Assembly (NCBI GenBank): GCA_030836185.1
Contig: JAURQH010000021.1
Span: forward strand, 62,001-126,000
Direction: 5' to 3'
DNA: 64,000 bases
Source of the DNA: Planctomycetota bacterium
GTDB lineage: Bacteria; Planctomycetota; Planctomycetia; Planctomycetales; Planctomycetaceae
Translations under genes and position numbers: made by a program
Part shown: positions 8,983 to 17,415 of the stretch, piece after piece
Numbering within the stretch: position 1 is the stretch's first letter
Layout of the letters: each line of letters opens with the position of its first letter
Notes under the pieces: generated by a model
What the model was told of the DNA's origin: nothing
What the model saw: only the letters and a program-made list of their open reading frames with translations
The model's database searches: none

Positions 8983-10125
8983 TCAGTGATCTACATTTTC
9001 GGTAAGTTTCCGCAATTCCTCTCCCGGATCGATACTCGACTCACCCTGCATCTCCGACAAATCGGCGACTGTTTCAATCGAGTCCTTCCGATGGGATCGC
9101 ATGCGAGAAGATCCCACTGTTGAGCGATAGACAGACCAAATCGCCATCATGAACACCGCTCCAAAGACCACAAACAGCCAACGGGCCGGGTTGCTCGTTT
9201 CCGTCAACGAAATCGGCATGTCCGAAGGAGCAGCAGCCGTAATGCGGTTTGCGATAAACAACGGTGTTAATTGCAAATCACTCTGAGACGCGTATCCCTG
9301 AATCTTGTAAAAGTAGCCAGAAAGTTTGACGGGAATTTTTTGTTCAATCAAATCTGAAACGGGAAGAGCCTCATCTACAAACAGGCCCGCAACACGGTAG
9401 GGAACATTGTCAGAGGTTGGCGTGATGATCCAGGCAATGTAGTAATCCTCAATGCCGTATCCATTCAGTTCGGCAGAGACTTTTTCCAACCGGCGTATCA
9501 ACCCCTCGATTTCGATGACCTGTCCACGATAATAATCGGGAGCAGACAATAGCGCTTCACGAGCCACATTGACCTCAGCGGCGGCATTTAACTCGCTGAG
9601 GGGGACTCGACTGGCATGACTCAGCACATGAAAGAAGCTGTCTGATTCGGTACTCCGCACACCGACCGAATAGTCTTCAACAGTGCGAAAGTGATCGGAA
9701 GAAATTTCTACGTTTTCTTCAACAGGTTCTTCAGGCAACTCCGGGAGAGAACTCTCCACCTCCTCGACTTGGTTGAGGATCGCTGCGTCTACCGTCTGCG
9801 CTGGAGCAGTATCGACTTCCGGTTTGGTTTGATCGGTTTCCGTGTTTTCGGTGGGCTCGGATTCCGAGGACGACTGAGTTGATAGAAACTCATCCATCTC
9901 CACACGAACAAGCTCCACATTTCGATCGCCCGAGGTAGGTTCCGATGCCGGTTTCTCAGTAGATTGAGGGGTATCCTCGGGAAAGAGATTGGCCCAAAAA
10001 CTTGGTTGGGCGGTCACCTTAATCGCAAAAATGACGATTCCCAGCGAGAGAACCATCATGATCATGCGCCATTGAAAGGCACGATTCATATAAGGCGGTG
10101 AAGTCTGGGGAGAGCGAGGTTTCAT
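8983..10125 (-). CDS. Hypothetical two-membrane-segment protein
   Basis: I do not recognise this 380-residue protein. It has a short basic N-terminus, a membrane helix near residues 20-38 (MIMMVLSLGIVIFAIKV), about 110 residues of Glu/Thr/Ser/Pro-rich low complexity, a folded-looking domain from about 150 to 315, a second helix near 325-345 (WLFVVFGAVFMMAIW) and a basic tail. The folded part contains REALLSAPDYYRGQVIEIEG and could be an OB-like domain, but that is a guess. The start at ATG 10125 has AGAAAGAA upstream; a longer frame to 10251 is less likely. It is divergent from purQ. Confidence 0.7.
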   Translation of the reverse strand: MKPRSPQTSPPYMNRAFQWRMIMMVLSLGIVIFAIKVTAQPSFWANLFPEDTPQSTEKPASEPTSGDRNVELVRVEMDEFLSTQSSSESEPTENTETDQTKPEVDTAPAQTVDAAILNQVEEVESSLPELPEEPVEENVEISSDHFRTVEDYSVGVRSTESDSFFHVLSHASRVPLSELNAAAEVNVAREALLSAPDYYRGQVIEIEGLIRRLEKVSAELNGYGIEDYYIAWIITPTSDNVPYRVAGLFVDEALPVSDLIEQKIPVKLSGYFYKIQGYASQSDLQLTPLFIANRITAAAPSDMPISLTETSNPARWLFVVFGAVFMMAIWSVYRSTVGSSRMRSHRKDSIETVADLSEMQGESSIDPGEELRKLTENVDH

Positions 10126-10296
10126 CGAATTCTTTCTGTAATGCAATCTATAATAGAAGAGAACTCCCTGCGACTCAATAACCAGCATTTTGAGTAACTC
10201 AAAATCCTTCCATTCAGCACGCTGGCAGATTTTCCGGCGGGTCGGTAGCATCGTTCTCTCAGGTTATCTGTTTCATAACTGGCTCACGGATTGGTC

Positions 10297-11106
10297 ATGT
10301 CTTCGCCAAAGTTTTGTATTCTTCGCGCTCCAGGAACCAACTGCGACCTCGAAACGGCCCGCGCGTTCGAGTTGGCGGGCGGAATTGCGGAACGAGTTCA
10401 CTTATTTCGTCTTTTGGAAAAACCGGAACTCCTTGCCGACTATCAGGGGTTGTGCATACCGGGAGGATTCAGCTACGGCGATGATATTGGGTCGGGAGTG
10501 ATTTTTTCACGTCAGCTACAATATCGACTGAGTGAAACCTTGGCCGACTTTCTGCAAGCCGACAAATTAGCATTGGGAATCTGTAACGGCTTTCAAGTGT
10601 TGTTGAAGTCAGGACTACTGCCGAACGGTATTGAGTCATTCCCTGCCCCCGAGTCCACTGAGCCAGAGGCCACACTGACCTGGAATTTGAACGGCCAATA
10701 CACCGCGCTCTGGGTCAATTTGAAAGTTCGCTCGACGAATTCCGTCTTCTTCAAAGACATCGACGAAATCGAAATGCCGATTGCTCATGCGGAAGGAAAA
10801 ATTGCCGTCCGCGATCCTGCCATTCTCTCCACCTGGAAAGAACGCGAGCAAATCGCTGTCGCCTATCATCCACAGGATTCTGATCAAGCGGTGAGTGACG
10901 AGATTCTCGATTATCCAATCAACCCCAACGGTTCCATCGCCAATATTGCCGGGTTGACCGATCCCACGGGTCGTATTCTCGGATTGATGCCGCATCCCGA
11001 ACGCTTTCTTTTTGCGACACAACATCCGCAATGGACGCGTAAACAACTTTCGGGAGATGGTGACGGACTTAAACTCTTCCAAAATGCGGTACAATATTTC
11101 TGCTGA
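10297..11106 (+). CDS. purQ: Phosphoribosylformylglycinamidine synthase subunit PurQ
   Basis: PurQ is the glutaminase subunit of FGAM synthase, step 4 of de novo purine synthesis, feeding ammonia to PurL. The class I amidotransferase features are visible: GTNCDLETARAFELAGG at the N-terminus, IPGGFSYGDD, the nucleophile elbow LGICNGFQ with Cys96, and the catalytic pair MPHPER near residue 236. At 269 residues it is a free-standing PurQ of the slightly long type, implying a separate small PurL and PurS elsewhere. I choose ATG 10297, two codons after an in-frame TTG. No other pur gene is adjacent. Confidence 0.95.
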   Translation: MSSPKFCILRAPGTNCDLETARAFELAGGIAERVHLFRLLEKPELLADYQGLCIPGGFSYGDDIGSGVIFSRQLQYRLSETLADFLQADKLALGICNGFQVLLKSGLLPNGIESFPAPESTEPEATLTWNLNGQYTALWVNLKVRSTNSVFFKDIDEIEMPIAHAEGKIAVRDPAILSTWKEREQIAVAYHPQDSDQAVSDEILDYPINPNGSIANIAGLTDPTGRILGLMPHPERFLFATQHPQWTRKQLSGDGDGLKLFQNAVQYFC

Positions 11107-11178
11107 AACTGACATGTCCCTGACAAAAACATTCCGATCCTCTAACATTTGAGCGTCGTGAGCACGGAGTCTTTATTT

Positions 11179-11514
11179 ATGGCTCGTCGTAATTGGGATT
11201 TGAATCGCAAATTGACCGGCTGGGCCTCCCTGATGTGTTTCGTGGGATGGGCAATCTGCGAGTCGATGGGATATGGCGAAGAGATTATCGCTGCCGGGCT
11301 TGTCCGAAATGGGCTCTTTTTGGGAGCGTTATGGCTCGCACTCCCCAACAACAAGCGTTCTGCAGCCTGGGAAGACATCTCGTGGTCATCGGTGATGTTG
11401 GTCGCTCTGTTCGCGATGGGGTTTCTCGCGGCAAGATATAAGTGGATGGCCATTCCACTCGTGCTGGGTGTTGTTCTGGCGATCTATTTTCTCCGCCGTC
11501 CCAGCAAGCGCTAG
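11179..11514 (+). CDS. Small hypothetical membrane protein
   Basis: This 111-residue protein starts at ATG 11179, with GGAG nine bases upstream. It has a short basic N-terminus (MARRNWDLNRK), then three or four hydrophobic helices: WASLMCFVGWAICE, LVRNGLFLGALWLAL, SSVMLVALFAMGFLA and WMAIPLVLGVVLAIYFL. It ends RRPSKR. It follows purQ by about 70 nt and may be co-transcribed. Its stop overlaps the stop of the convergent ASCH gene by four bases. I do not recognise the family. Confidence 0.7.
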   Translation: MARRNWDLNRKLTGWASLMCFVGWAICESMGYGEEIIAAGLVRNGLFLGALWLALPNNKRSAAWEDISWSSVMLVALFAMGFLAARYKWMAIPLVLGVVLAIYFLRRPSKR

Positions 11515-11957
11515 AGGTGATTATTGCTGTTATTCTGTTTGCGTTTGAATGGATAAAACCAGACACCGTAAGGCAAAAAACGAACGTCCAACGGTTTTTG
11601 GAGTCGTTCGGGAGACACCAGCTCCCAAGCATGATTTCCCGCTAACAACTCTTCAGGAACACACGCAGACGCAACATCTTTGGGAGTGGAAAGACGAGAA
11701 CCAACAATTTCGACCGATCCCACCAGTTTCCCATAATCGAGTTCCTCTCGGTCAAGATCGTGCTGATCGAGCATTTCTTCTGCAACTGGATACGTGGAAA
11801 ACTTTTTGGAAGCATAAATCAGAATCCGTTCACGACGGAGCGTATTCATGCGTCGAATCTCAAGCGTTTTAACTCCACGAATAATCAACTCGGCCCAAGG
11901 TTGTTGCACTCCCAAAGCAATTTGATCGGGATCGAGACCGTCAGGGGGCGACATCAT
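11511..11957 (-). CDS. ASCH-domain protein
   Basis: This 148-residue protein has the layout of a stand-alone ASCH domain, a beta-barrel fold related to PUA and thought to bind RNA or nucleotides. The N-terminal segment ALGVQQPWAELIIRGVKTLE carries the usual GxKxxE-like signature, and LVGSVEIVG and HAWEL follow at the expected places. ASCH proteins are often linked to RNA modification or coactivator functions, but no specific substrate can be read here. It ends convergently with the small membrane protein and is followed upstream by a K+ channel gene on the same strand. Confidence 0.8.
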   Translation of the reverse strand: MMSPPDGLDPDQIALGVQQPWAELIIRGVKTLEIRRMNTLRRERILIYASKKFSTYPVAEEMLDQHDLDREELDYGKLVGSVEIVGSRLSTPKDVASACVPEELLAGNHAWELVSPERLQKPLDVRFLPYGVWFYPFKRKQNNSNNHL

Positions 11958-11986
11958 GGCGTTTTCCTCGAAATCAATGAGAGTCT

Positions 11987-12694
11987 CTAAAGGTCAGGGT
12001 CAATTTTGGCGTGTGATGCAAGATTCAGTCCGACAAGCCGAGCGACAAGTACCGTCATGAAAATTTGCCCGATGACCGCTTCGAGCCAGCACAAAGTTCT
12101 TGCCATGGGAGTGACCGGACGAATGTCACCATAACCGAGGGTCGTCAACGTGACAAAACTGAAGTAAGTCAATGTGCCCGAATGATCATGCGATAATGCA
12201 GTCTCCTCGGGGAATACAATAGCCCCAGGAGACTGCTTGAGTACCAAAGCGAACAGGAAACTCCAAACGGTCCCTATAATAAGATAAACACACAGCGCTC
12301 CACAGATCTGATCAATGTCGATACGAGGAGAGCGAAGGATGTCTATCAAAAATGTGACTCCCAATATACTAAAAAAGAGAGTCAGAAATATTTGAGACGA
12401 TGTGCGAACCTGTGAATCAAGTTCAACGTATTCAAAGCTAATATTAGAAAACGCAAGCACACCCAGACAGACTGCAATCCAGAAGAGTCGTTTATGCTGA
12501 CGCGCTGCAACAATGGATGTCAGTAACGCCACCTGCAGCATGATGATGCGTAGCAGAGAGGCCAATGAAGAGCCACTCGTCAATGGAGAGAGCACCGAGA
12601 CAAGAAGTAGTGAGGCGAGAAGTAATCGGTATTTGAGGGGTTGAACACGATCAATGATCGCCATCGAAGTAGAAGGATTGTGAGTGTCGATCAT
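11987..12694 (-). CDS. Potassium channel family protein (two-pore-helix type)
   Basis: This 235-residue membrane protein ends in a pore module with the selectivity filter TLTTLGYGDI, followed by a hydrophobic helix, as in Kch/ion_trans_2 channels. The N-terminal half has about four hydrophobic helices without the charged S4 pattern of voltage-gated channels. No C-terminal RCK domain is present, so gating is unclear. The start at ATG 12694 overlaps the stop of the cardiolipin synthase gene as ATGA, which points to translational coupling; a longer frame to 12727 is therefore disfavoured. Confidence 0.85.
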   Translation of the reverse strand: MIDTHNPSTSMAIIDRVQPLKYRLLLASLLLVSVLSPLTSGSSLASLLRIIMLQVALLTSIVAARQHKRLFWIAVCLGVLAFSNISFEYVELDSQVRTSSQIFLTLFFSILGVTFLIDILRSPRIDIDQICGALCVYLIIGTVWSFLFALVLKQSPGAIVFPEETALSHDHSGTLTYFSFVTLTTLGYGDIRPVTPMARTLCWLEAVIGQIFMTVLVARLVGLNLASHAKIDPDL

Positions 12695-14121
12695 TGAATG
12701 GGAGCCATTAAGCGTGAAACCTGACACGCCAGTTGAAACAGAAATGGCTTGCGACTCAACTCTCCTTTTTCCATCTCGCGTGATTTCTCAAAATCAGCGT
12801 TCAACATGCCTTCCACTTCCTTGGCAAACTCTTGATCGGCAACCGCTGCGGTAATCTCGAAATTCAATCGAAAAGATCGATTGTCGAGATTGGCGGTTCC
12901 GACACATGCCAAATCATCATCAACGATAATTACTTTTTGATGCAGGAAACCATTCTGATACCGAAAGAAACGAATTCCCGTTGCCAATCCCTGTTCGATA
13001 AATGCAAAGGAAGAAAGATAAACGAGCAAATGATCGACTTTTTCGGGAACGATGATGCGAACATCGACGCCTCTTAATACAGCTAATTGCAATGCCGCTG
13101 AGACTTCTTCGCTCGGGACATAGTAAGGCGAAGTGATCCAACAGCGTTCGCGTGCAGAATTGATTAAATGCAGGAACATGAGTCCGCACGATGTCATCTG
13201 GTCGGCGGGGCCTGTCGGCACAATCAGCAATTCTATTCCATCATCGATAAGCGGTGAGTTGATCCAATTGAGATCGGGAATTGTCGCACCTGTCGCCCAG
13301 TGCCAATCTTCGACAAACGGCAATTGAACACAGGCGACGGATGGCCCTTGCAATTGGATATGAGTATCACGCCAATGCCCAAACTTGGGATCTCTGCCAA
13401 GATATTCATCGCCTACGTTGTGTCCACCCAAGAACGCAATTTTACCATCCACGATGACTATTTTTCGATGATTGCGGAAATTGAGTTGAAACCGATTGGT
13501 AAATCCCCGCGAGGAGTGAAACGCATTCACTTGCCCTCCAGCTTCGATCAGGTCATGAAAGAAACTCATCTTCAGAGAGTGAGAACCAATTTCATCATAG
13601 AGTAAACAAACCCTGACACCCTCTCGTAATCGTGACAACAATGCCTGCATTAACTGCTGCCCGATTTGGTCATCACGAATGATGAAAAACTGAACGAGAA
13701 CATAGTCTTCTGCCCCCTCAATGGCTTTTATGATTGCAGAGAATGTGGCGTCACCATCAATGAGAAGATGGACGTTATTCTCGCCGGTAAACGGCAGGCT
13801 GGCCAGTTTTTCGCACACTCGAAATCGCTCAGAATCTCCCGGAAGATCCGCACCATGAACCTCCGCAAACCGTTCGAGACCTAACGCCACCTGTTGTTGT
13901 ATTTCCAGATCACCCTTTTGGCGAGAGACAACGTATCCTTCAAATTTATTGCGTCCAAAAATCCAATAAAGAGGAAGCGAGACGACTGGAAAAAGGACCA
14001 ATGCGAAAAACCACGCAACCGCTCCGGGAGGTGTCCGCGTCCGCATCACATTGTGGAATGCCGTCAGCACTCCCAACACTTCAATGGCGGAATAGATTGC
14101 TGTTAACGAGACGAAGTCCAT
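12691..14121 (-). CDS. cls: Cardiolipin synthase, phospholipase D superfamily
   Basis: This 476-residue enzyme has the ClsA-type plan. Two N-terminal membrane segments (about residues 3-20 and 34-53, the second VAWFFALVLFPVVSLPLYWIF) are followed by two PLD catalytic domains. Both HKD motifs are intact: HRKIVIVDGKIAFLGG and HQKVIIVDDDLACVGT. It would condense phosphatidylglycerol (or PG with PE) to cardiolipin at the inner membrane. It is translationally coupled to the K+ channel gene downstream. The pairing is curious, because cardiolipin is known to influence several membrane channels, but no functional link is proven here. Confidence 0.92.
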   Translation of the reverse strand: MDFVSLTAIYSAIEVLGVLTAFHNVMRTRTPPGAVAWFFALVLFPVVSLPLYWIFGRNKFEGYVVSRQKGDLEIQQQVALGLERFAEVHGADLPGDSERFRVCEKLASLPFTGENNVHLLIDGDATFSAIIKAIEGAEDYVLVQFFIIRDDQIGQQLMQALLSRLREGVRVCLLYDEIGSHSLKMSFFHDLIEAGGQVNAFHSSRGFTNRFQLNFRNHRKIVIVDGKIAFLGGHNVGDEYLGRDPKFGHWRDTHIQLQGPSVACVQLPFVEDWHWATGATIPDLNWINSPLIDDGIELLIVPTGPADQMTSCGLMFLHLINSARERCWITSPYYVPSEEVSAALQLAVLRGVDVRIIVPEKVDHLLVYLSSFAFIEQGLATGIRFFRYQNGFLHQKVIIVDDDLACVGTANLDNRSFRLNFEITAAVADQEFAKEVEGMLNADFEKSREMEKGELSRKPFLFQLACQVSRLMAPIQ

Positions 14122-14136
14122 CGAAAACAGCCCCCA

Positions 14137-14877
14137 TTATCCAAGATGCTCACCGCCGGTAATATTGAGAATTTCTCCCGTCACAAAGGAAGACTGTAAT
14201 AGGTAGAGAACACCACTCACAATGTCTTCCGGTGATCCTGTGCGATTTAAGGGAATCGACTCCTTCGCACGTCGATCATGATCCTCATCAGCGCCGGGGG
14301 GTGGCAAAATCGCTCCGGGGTGAATTCCATTCACCTGAATACGTGGAGCCAACTCTTTTGCCAACATATTTGTCATGGCCACAAGCCCCGACTTACTCAA
14401 TGTGTAAGCATCATGGCCGGGAGGATGAGCCTCTCCTCGCCAATCACAAATATTAATAATATGACCACGACTGTCATCGGCCAAGCCACGTACAAACTCT
14501 TGCGAGAGTACAAACGGGGCCTGTAGGTTGACAGCAAACTGTCGCTCCCAGGACTCCCCCGTTGTGTCTAACAACAGTCCCTCTTCAAACAATGAAGCAT
14601 TGTTGATGAGAACATCCAAACCGCCGAATTCAGCCCGAATCGATTGACACATTTCAGGAACACTCAGCAACGGCTGAGAAAGATCGGCCTGAAATGAATG
14701 GGCCACACCTCCCGCGTTTCGAATCTCGGCAACCGTTTGTTGGGCTTCTTCTTTCGAACGATTATAGTGAACGGCAACTTGGTGTCCGTTACGACCAAGT
14801 GCGACCGCGATGGCGCGTCCGATTCGAACGCCCGCCCCCGTCACCAAAACCGTCTTTTGAGAATGAGATTCTTTCAT
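14137..14877 (-). CDS. Short-chain dehydrogenase/reductase, pteridine-reductase-like
   Basis: This 246-residue classical SDR has the NAD(P) loop TGAGVRIGRAIA at residues 12-23, the NN motif in LINNASLF, and the active-site YTLSK, with the catalytic Ser represented in the NICDWRG region by a less usual residue. The glycine-rich loop containing R-I-G-R-A, and the short HYNRSKEEA region that follows, resemble NADPH-dependent pteridine reductases such as FolM/PTR1. The sequence does not settle the substrate. ATG 14877 is preferred; a TTG at 14886 overlaps the upstream stop. It follows the CorC pair by only a few bases and is probably in the same operon. Confidence 0.82.
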   Translation of the reverse strand: MKESHSQKTVLVTGAGVRIGRAIAVALGRNGHQVAVHYNRSKEEAQQTVAEIRNAGGVAHSFQADLSQPLLSVPEMCQSIRAEFGGLDVLINNASLFEEGLLLDTTGESWERQFAVNLQAPFVLSQEFVRGLADDSRGHIINICDWRGEAHPPGHDAYTLSKSGLVAMTNMLAKELAPRIQVNGIHPGAILPPPGADEDHDRRAKESIPLNRTGSPEDIVSGVLYLLQSSFVTGEILNITGGEHLG

Positions 14878-14882
14878 AATGC

Positions 14883-15860
14883 TCAAGCCCGACTAAGGGC
14901 TTCAATCAGCCCCTGTTCGTAAATCACTCCGATAACCGCATCGCGTTTTTTGACCACGCCGATCTTGGCCCCTTGTTCTCGAAGAGTGAGTAAGGCCTCA
15001 AGCCGATTCTCTTTTTCATCAAAACTGGGCATCTCTTGAATATAAGAGCTAATCGGTCTGCTGGTCAGCAGAATGTCAATTGTGCGAACGTAACCGTACC
15101 AGTCTCCCGATTTTCCCGGTTTTCGAATAATAACGTAGGCCAAACCATAGAGACGGGCCAGGTCGAGTAATTTCTCTCGATCTGTGGAATCATCCAGGCC
15201 AATAATACGCGCCGTAGGAGTCATAACCGTCGTGACTCTCTCTTGCACCAGCCGCATCAATCCAGACACCATCCGATTCTGAACATCCAACAAAATTCCT
15301 TCCTGATGACCTTGTGAGAGCACTTGCGCCAATCGATTTCGTCCCAGAATTGCTGCACCGCTGCGGTCATTATCTCCCGATAGTCGCTCAAAGATTCTGG
15401 CAATCATAATTAATGGAAAACTGATCGGACGAAACATTAGATCGAAAAACCGAAACAGTTTTGTATCTTGTTTGAGCAACGACATCGGTGCTCGAAAGTA
15501 GAGGTTCTTTGGTAACAGTTCTCCGCAGATAAAGACAATCGGTGAAACGGCCAGTGTGGCCAAAACTTCTGCGTATCCTCCGTTATCAGATATTTGATGA
15601 CCGACAAACAGCCCGACCGCTAAAGTGGTCACATAGTTGGCGACGTTATTACCCACCAGGCAGGTTGCCACAAAGCGGCTTGGATTCTGAATGAACCACA
15701 GCAGACGAGAGGCCACCTTGTCACCGGCTTGGGAATCGATGTTCAAACGCAAAACACTAATGCGATAAAATCCTGTTTCTACTCCGCTAAAGAACGCCGA
15801 GAGGCGTAACCCCACCAGAAACAGCAACATGGTCCCCAACACAAAAAAAGTGTCATTCAT
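14883..15860 (-). CDS. CNNM/CorC-type protein, short paralogue (DUF21 + CBS)
   Basis: This 325-residue protein has the CNNM transmembrane domain (DUF21; about residues 1-180, four hydrophobic segments beginning TFFVLGTMLLFLVGLRL), then a pair of CBS-like repeats (about 200-325, with VTTVMTPTARIIGLD). It lacks the C-terminal CorC_HlyC domain found in its neighbour. The family is associated with Mg2+/Co2+ efflux. The start at ATG 15860 overlaps the upstream paralogue by eight bases, indicating coupled translation and suggesting the two products act together, possibly as a hetero-oligomer. Confidence 0.85.
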   Translation of the reverse strand: MNDTFFVLGTMLLFLVGLRLSAFFSGVETGFYRISVLRLNIDSQAGDKVASRLLWFIQNPSRFVATCLVGNNVANYVTTLAVGLFVGHQISDNGGYAEVLATLAVSPIVFICGELLPKNLYFRAPMSLLKQDTKLFRFFDLMFRPISFPLIMIARIFERLSGDNDRSGAAILGRNRLAQVLSQGHQEGILLDVQNRMVSGLMRLVQERVTTVMTPTARIIGLDDSTDREKLLDLARLYGLAYVIIRKPGKSGDWYGYVRTIDILLTSRPISSYIQEMPSFDEKENRLEALLTLREQGAKIGVVKKRDAVIGVIYEQGLIEALSRA

Positions 15861-17160
15861 CGGTGCCCCCTTCCGTACCACTCGGAAGTGAGTCATTCTC
15901 TAACACTTTTGAAACCATCACTCGCAACTGCCGACGTGAAGCATCGATCACTCGGAAACGAAAACCGAGCCACTCACACTCATCGCCATTGTGGGGAAGA
16001 TGTTCCAGTTCTTCGTGCAACATTCCCGCCACGGTTAACAGGCCATCCGTTTCCGGTTCATAGTCGAGGTCGAGTCGACGTGAGAGATATCGCAATGTCG
16101 TCATTCCTTCGACATGAAACTTTCCTGGTGCAACTTCAAGAATCGGCTCACGCTTCAACACGCGTCGTGCACGACTGGGTTCTGCGGAAAGCACCGTGTC
16201 CATGATGTCGTCGTAAGTCACAATGCCGATATTCTCGCCGTATTCATTCACGACAGACGCCACATGAGTGAACTTACCCGTCATCAAATGTAGCGTGTAA
16301 GCCAATGATGCCGTCCAGGGAACATGAATGACGGGTTCCGTTTTTTGTTCGAGCAGTTCATCCGGGAGATGGGCAAACTGCAACAACAGCATCGCTTCAT
16401 TCAGTTCTTCCGTGCCTGGCTCCTGAAGGACCACACAATCTCCCGGCGGAGCCTCGTGCCCTACGGCTGCCAGTGAAAAAGGAGGATCAATCGCCACGTA
16501 AGAGCCTCGAGGTCTCATCACCTCTTCCACTTGGATCTCTGACAAGTCCAAAATATTATGCAGCACTTGTCGCTCGTGCCGGGCGACGTGCTTCTCAAGA
16601 TTGGTCAGATCGACCGCACGTTCGAGGTCATCGGCATCCAGAATTGGCTCTTTCTTGAGATGTGGCCAAAACGTTCGTCGTGCCATCCGCGTAATTCGAT
16701 TGAGTGACGGGCTGACCGGATCGAGAAGTCGTATCAAAATCGCCAACGGCCAGGAAAACAAGACGGAAAGCCGGCGAGAAAAAACGACGGCAATACTTTT
16801 GGGAAGCACCTCTCCGCCAACGATCATCAAAATCATCCCAAAGACACCGAACGCTCCTCCTGCAAATTGTTGCTCGCTTCGAATCAGTTTTTGAGAAACG
16901 ACAAAAGAAATCGCGAAGTAGCTGAGATTGATGAGCAAGTTCCAGAACAAAACCGCCGTGAGAAGTCGATCAGGATTGTGACAGAGTTGTGCAACCACTC
17001 GTTGCGGGGCATTTCCAACTCGAAAACGACGAATGTCTTCCTGCGATAAAGAGAACAAAGCCGTTTCGCTCGACGAAAAAAAACCGGAAGCCAGCACAAG
17101 CACGCACATGGCGATCATGCCGGGTAACCAGAGTTCAACCGAGGATAGGAATTCAGTCAT
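15853..17160 (-). CDS. CNNM/CorC-type protein, full-length paralogue (DUF21 + CBS + CorC_HlyC)
   Basis: This 435-residue protein is a complete HlyC/CorC-family member. It has an N-terminal DUF21/CNNM membrane domain containing LASGFFSSSETALFSLS (the conserved SSxExA signature), two CBS repeats around residues 200-320 (VEEVMRPR, then VVNEYGENIGIVTYDDIMDTV), and a C-terminal CorC_HlyC domain ending LRVMVSKVLEND. Family members export Mg2+ or Co2+, and the CBS pair binds adenine nucleotides. The shorter paralogue begins inside its last codons. A dispersed 29-nt repeat lies just upstream of its start. Confidence 0.9.
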   Translation of the reverse strand: MTEFLSSVELWLPGMIAMCVLVLASGFFSSSETALFSLSQEDIRRFRVGNAPQRVVAQLCHNPDRLLTAVLFWNLLINLSYFAISFVVSQKLIRSEQQFAGGAFGVFGMILMIVGGEVLPKSIAVVFSRRLSVLFSWPLAILIRLLDPVSPSLNRITRMARRTFWPHLKKEPILDADDLERAVDLTNLEKHVARHERQVLHNILDLSEIQVEEVMRPRGSYVAIDPPFSLAAVGHEAPPGDCVVLQEPGTEELNEAMLLLQFAHLPDELLEQKTEPVIHVPWTASLAYTLHLMTGKFTHVASVVNEYGENIGIVTYDDIMDTVLSAEPSRARRVLKREPILEVAPGKFHVEGMTTLRYLSRRLDLDYEPETDGLLTVAGMLHEELEHLPHNGDECEWLGFRFRVIDASRRQLRVMVSKVLENDSLPSGTEGGTDE

Positions 17161-17165
17161 GGTGT

Positions 17166-17194
17166 TAACAGCCCGTTGAAAAACTCAATTCTGC
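17166..17194 (-). repeat. Dispersed 29-nt repeat, copy B
   Basis: Read on the minus strand, this matches the stretch at 1022-1050 with two mismatches. It starts six bases upstream of the CorC-type gene's ATG, so it would lie in that gene's untranslated leader and could affect its translation or transcription. Confidence 0.7.
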
Positions 17195-17415
17195 TGCAAA
17201 CGGATTTATGAAAAGTGGGACGTCATCACAAAAACCTTAATGATTCGTCAGAATCATCAAGCGGGTTTATTTGTTGTTCTCATCAATGAATCCGCGACTC
17301 AACAGGCGACTCATGGTATTTCGATTGTGAAGAGGGAAGGTTGTTGTTTCAGCCCAGAATACCGCAATGTCTGGTGTGGGTGCAATTGCCTGAAAATAAC
17401 CAATTGAAGAAGTTG
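17195..17415. other. Intergenic stretch upstream of the CorC operon
   Basis: About 220 nt with no credible gene. Both neighbours are on the minus strand, so a promoter for the CorC/SDR group is expected here. I could not pick one with confidence. Confidence 0.45.
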
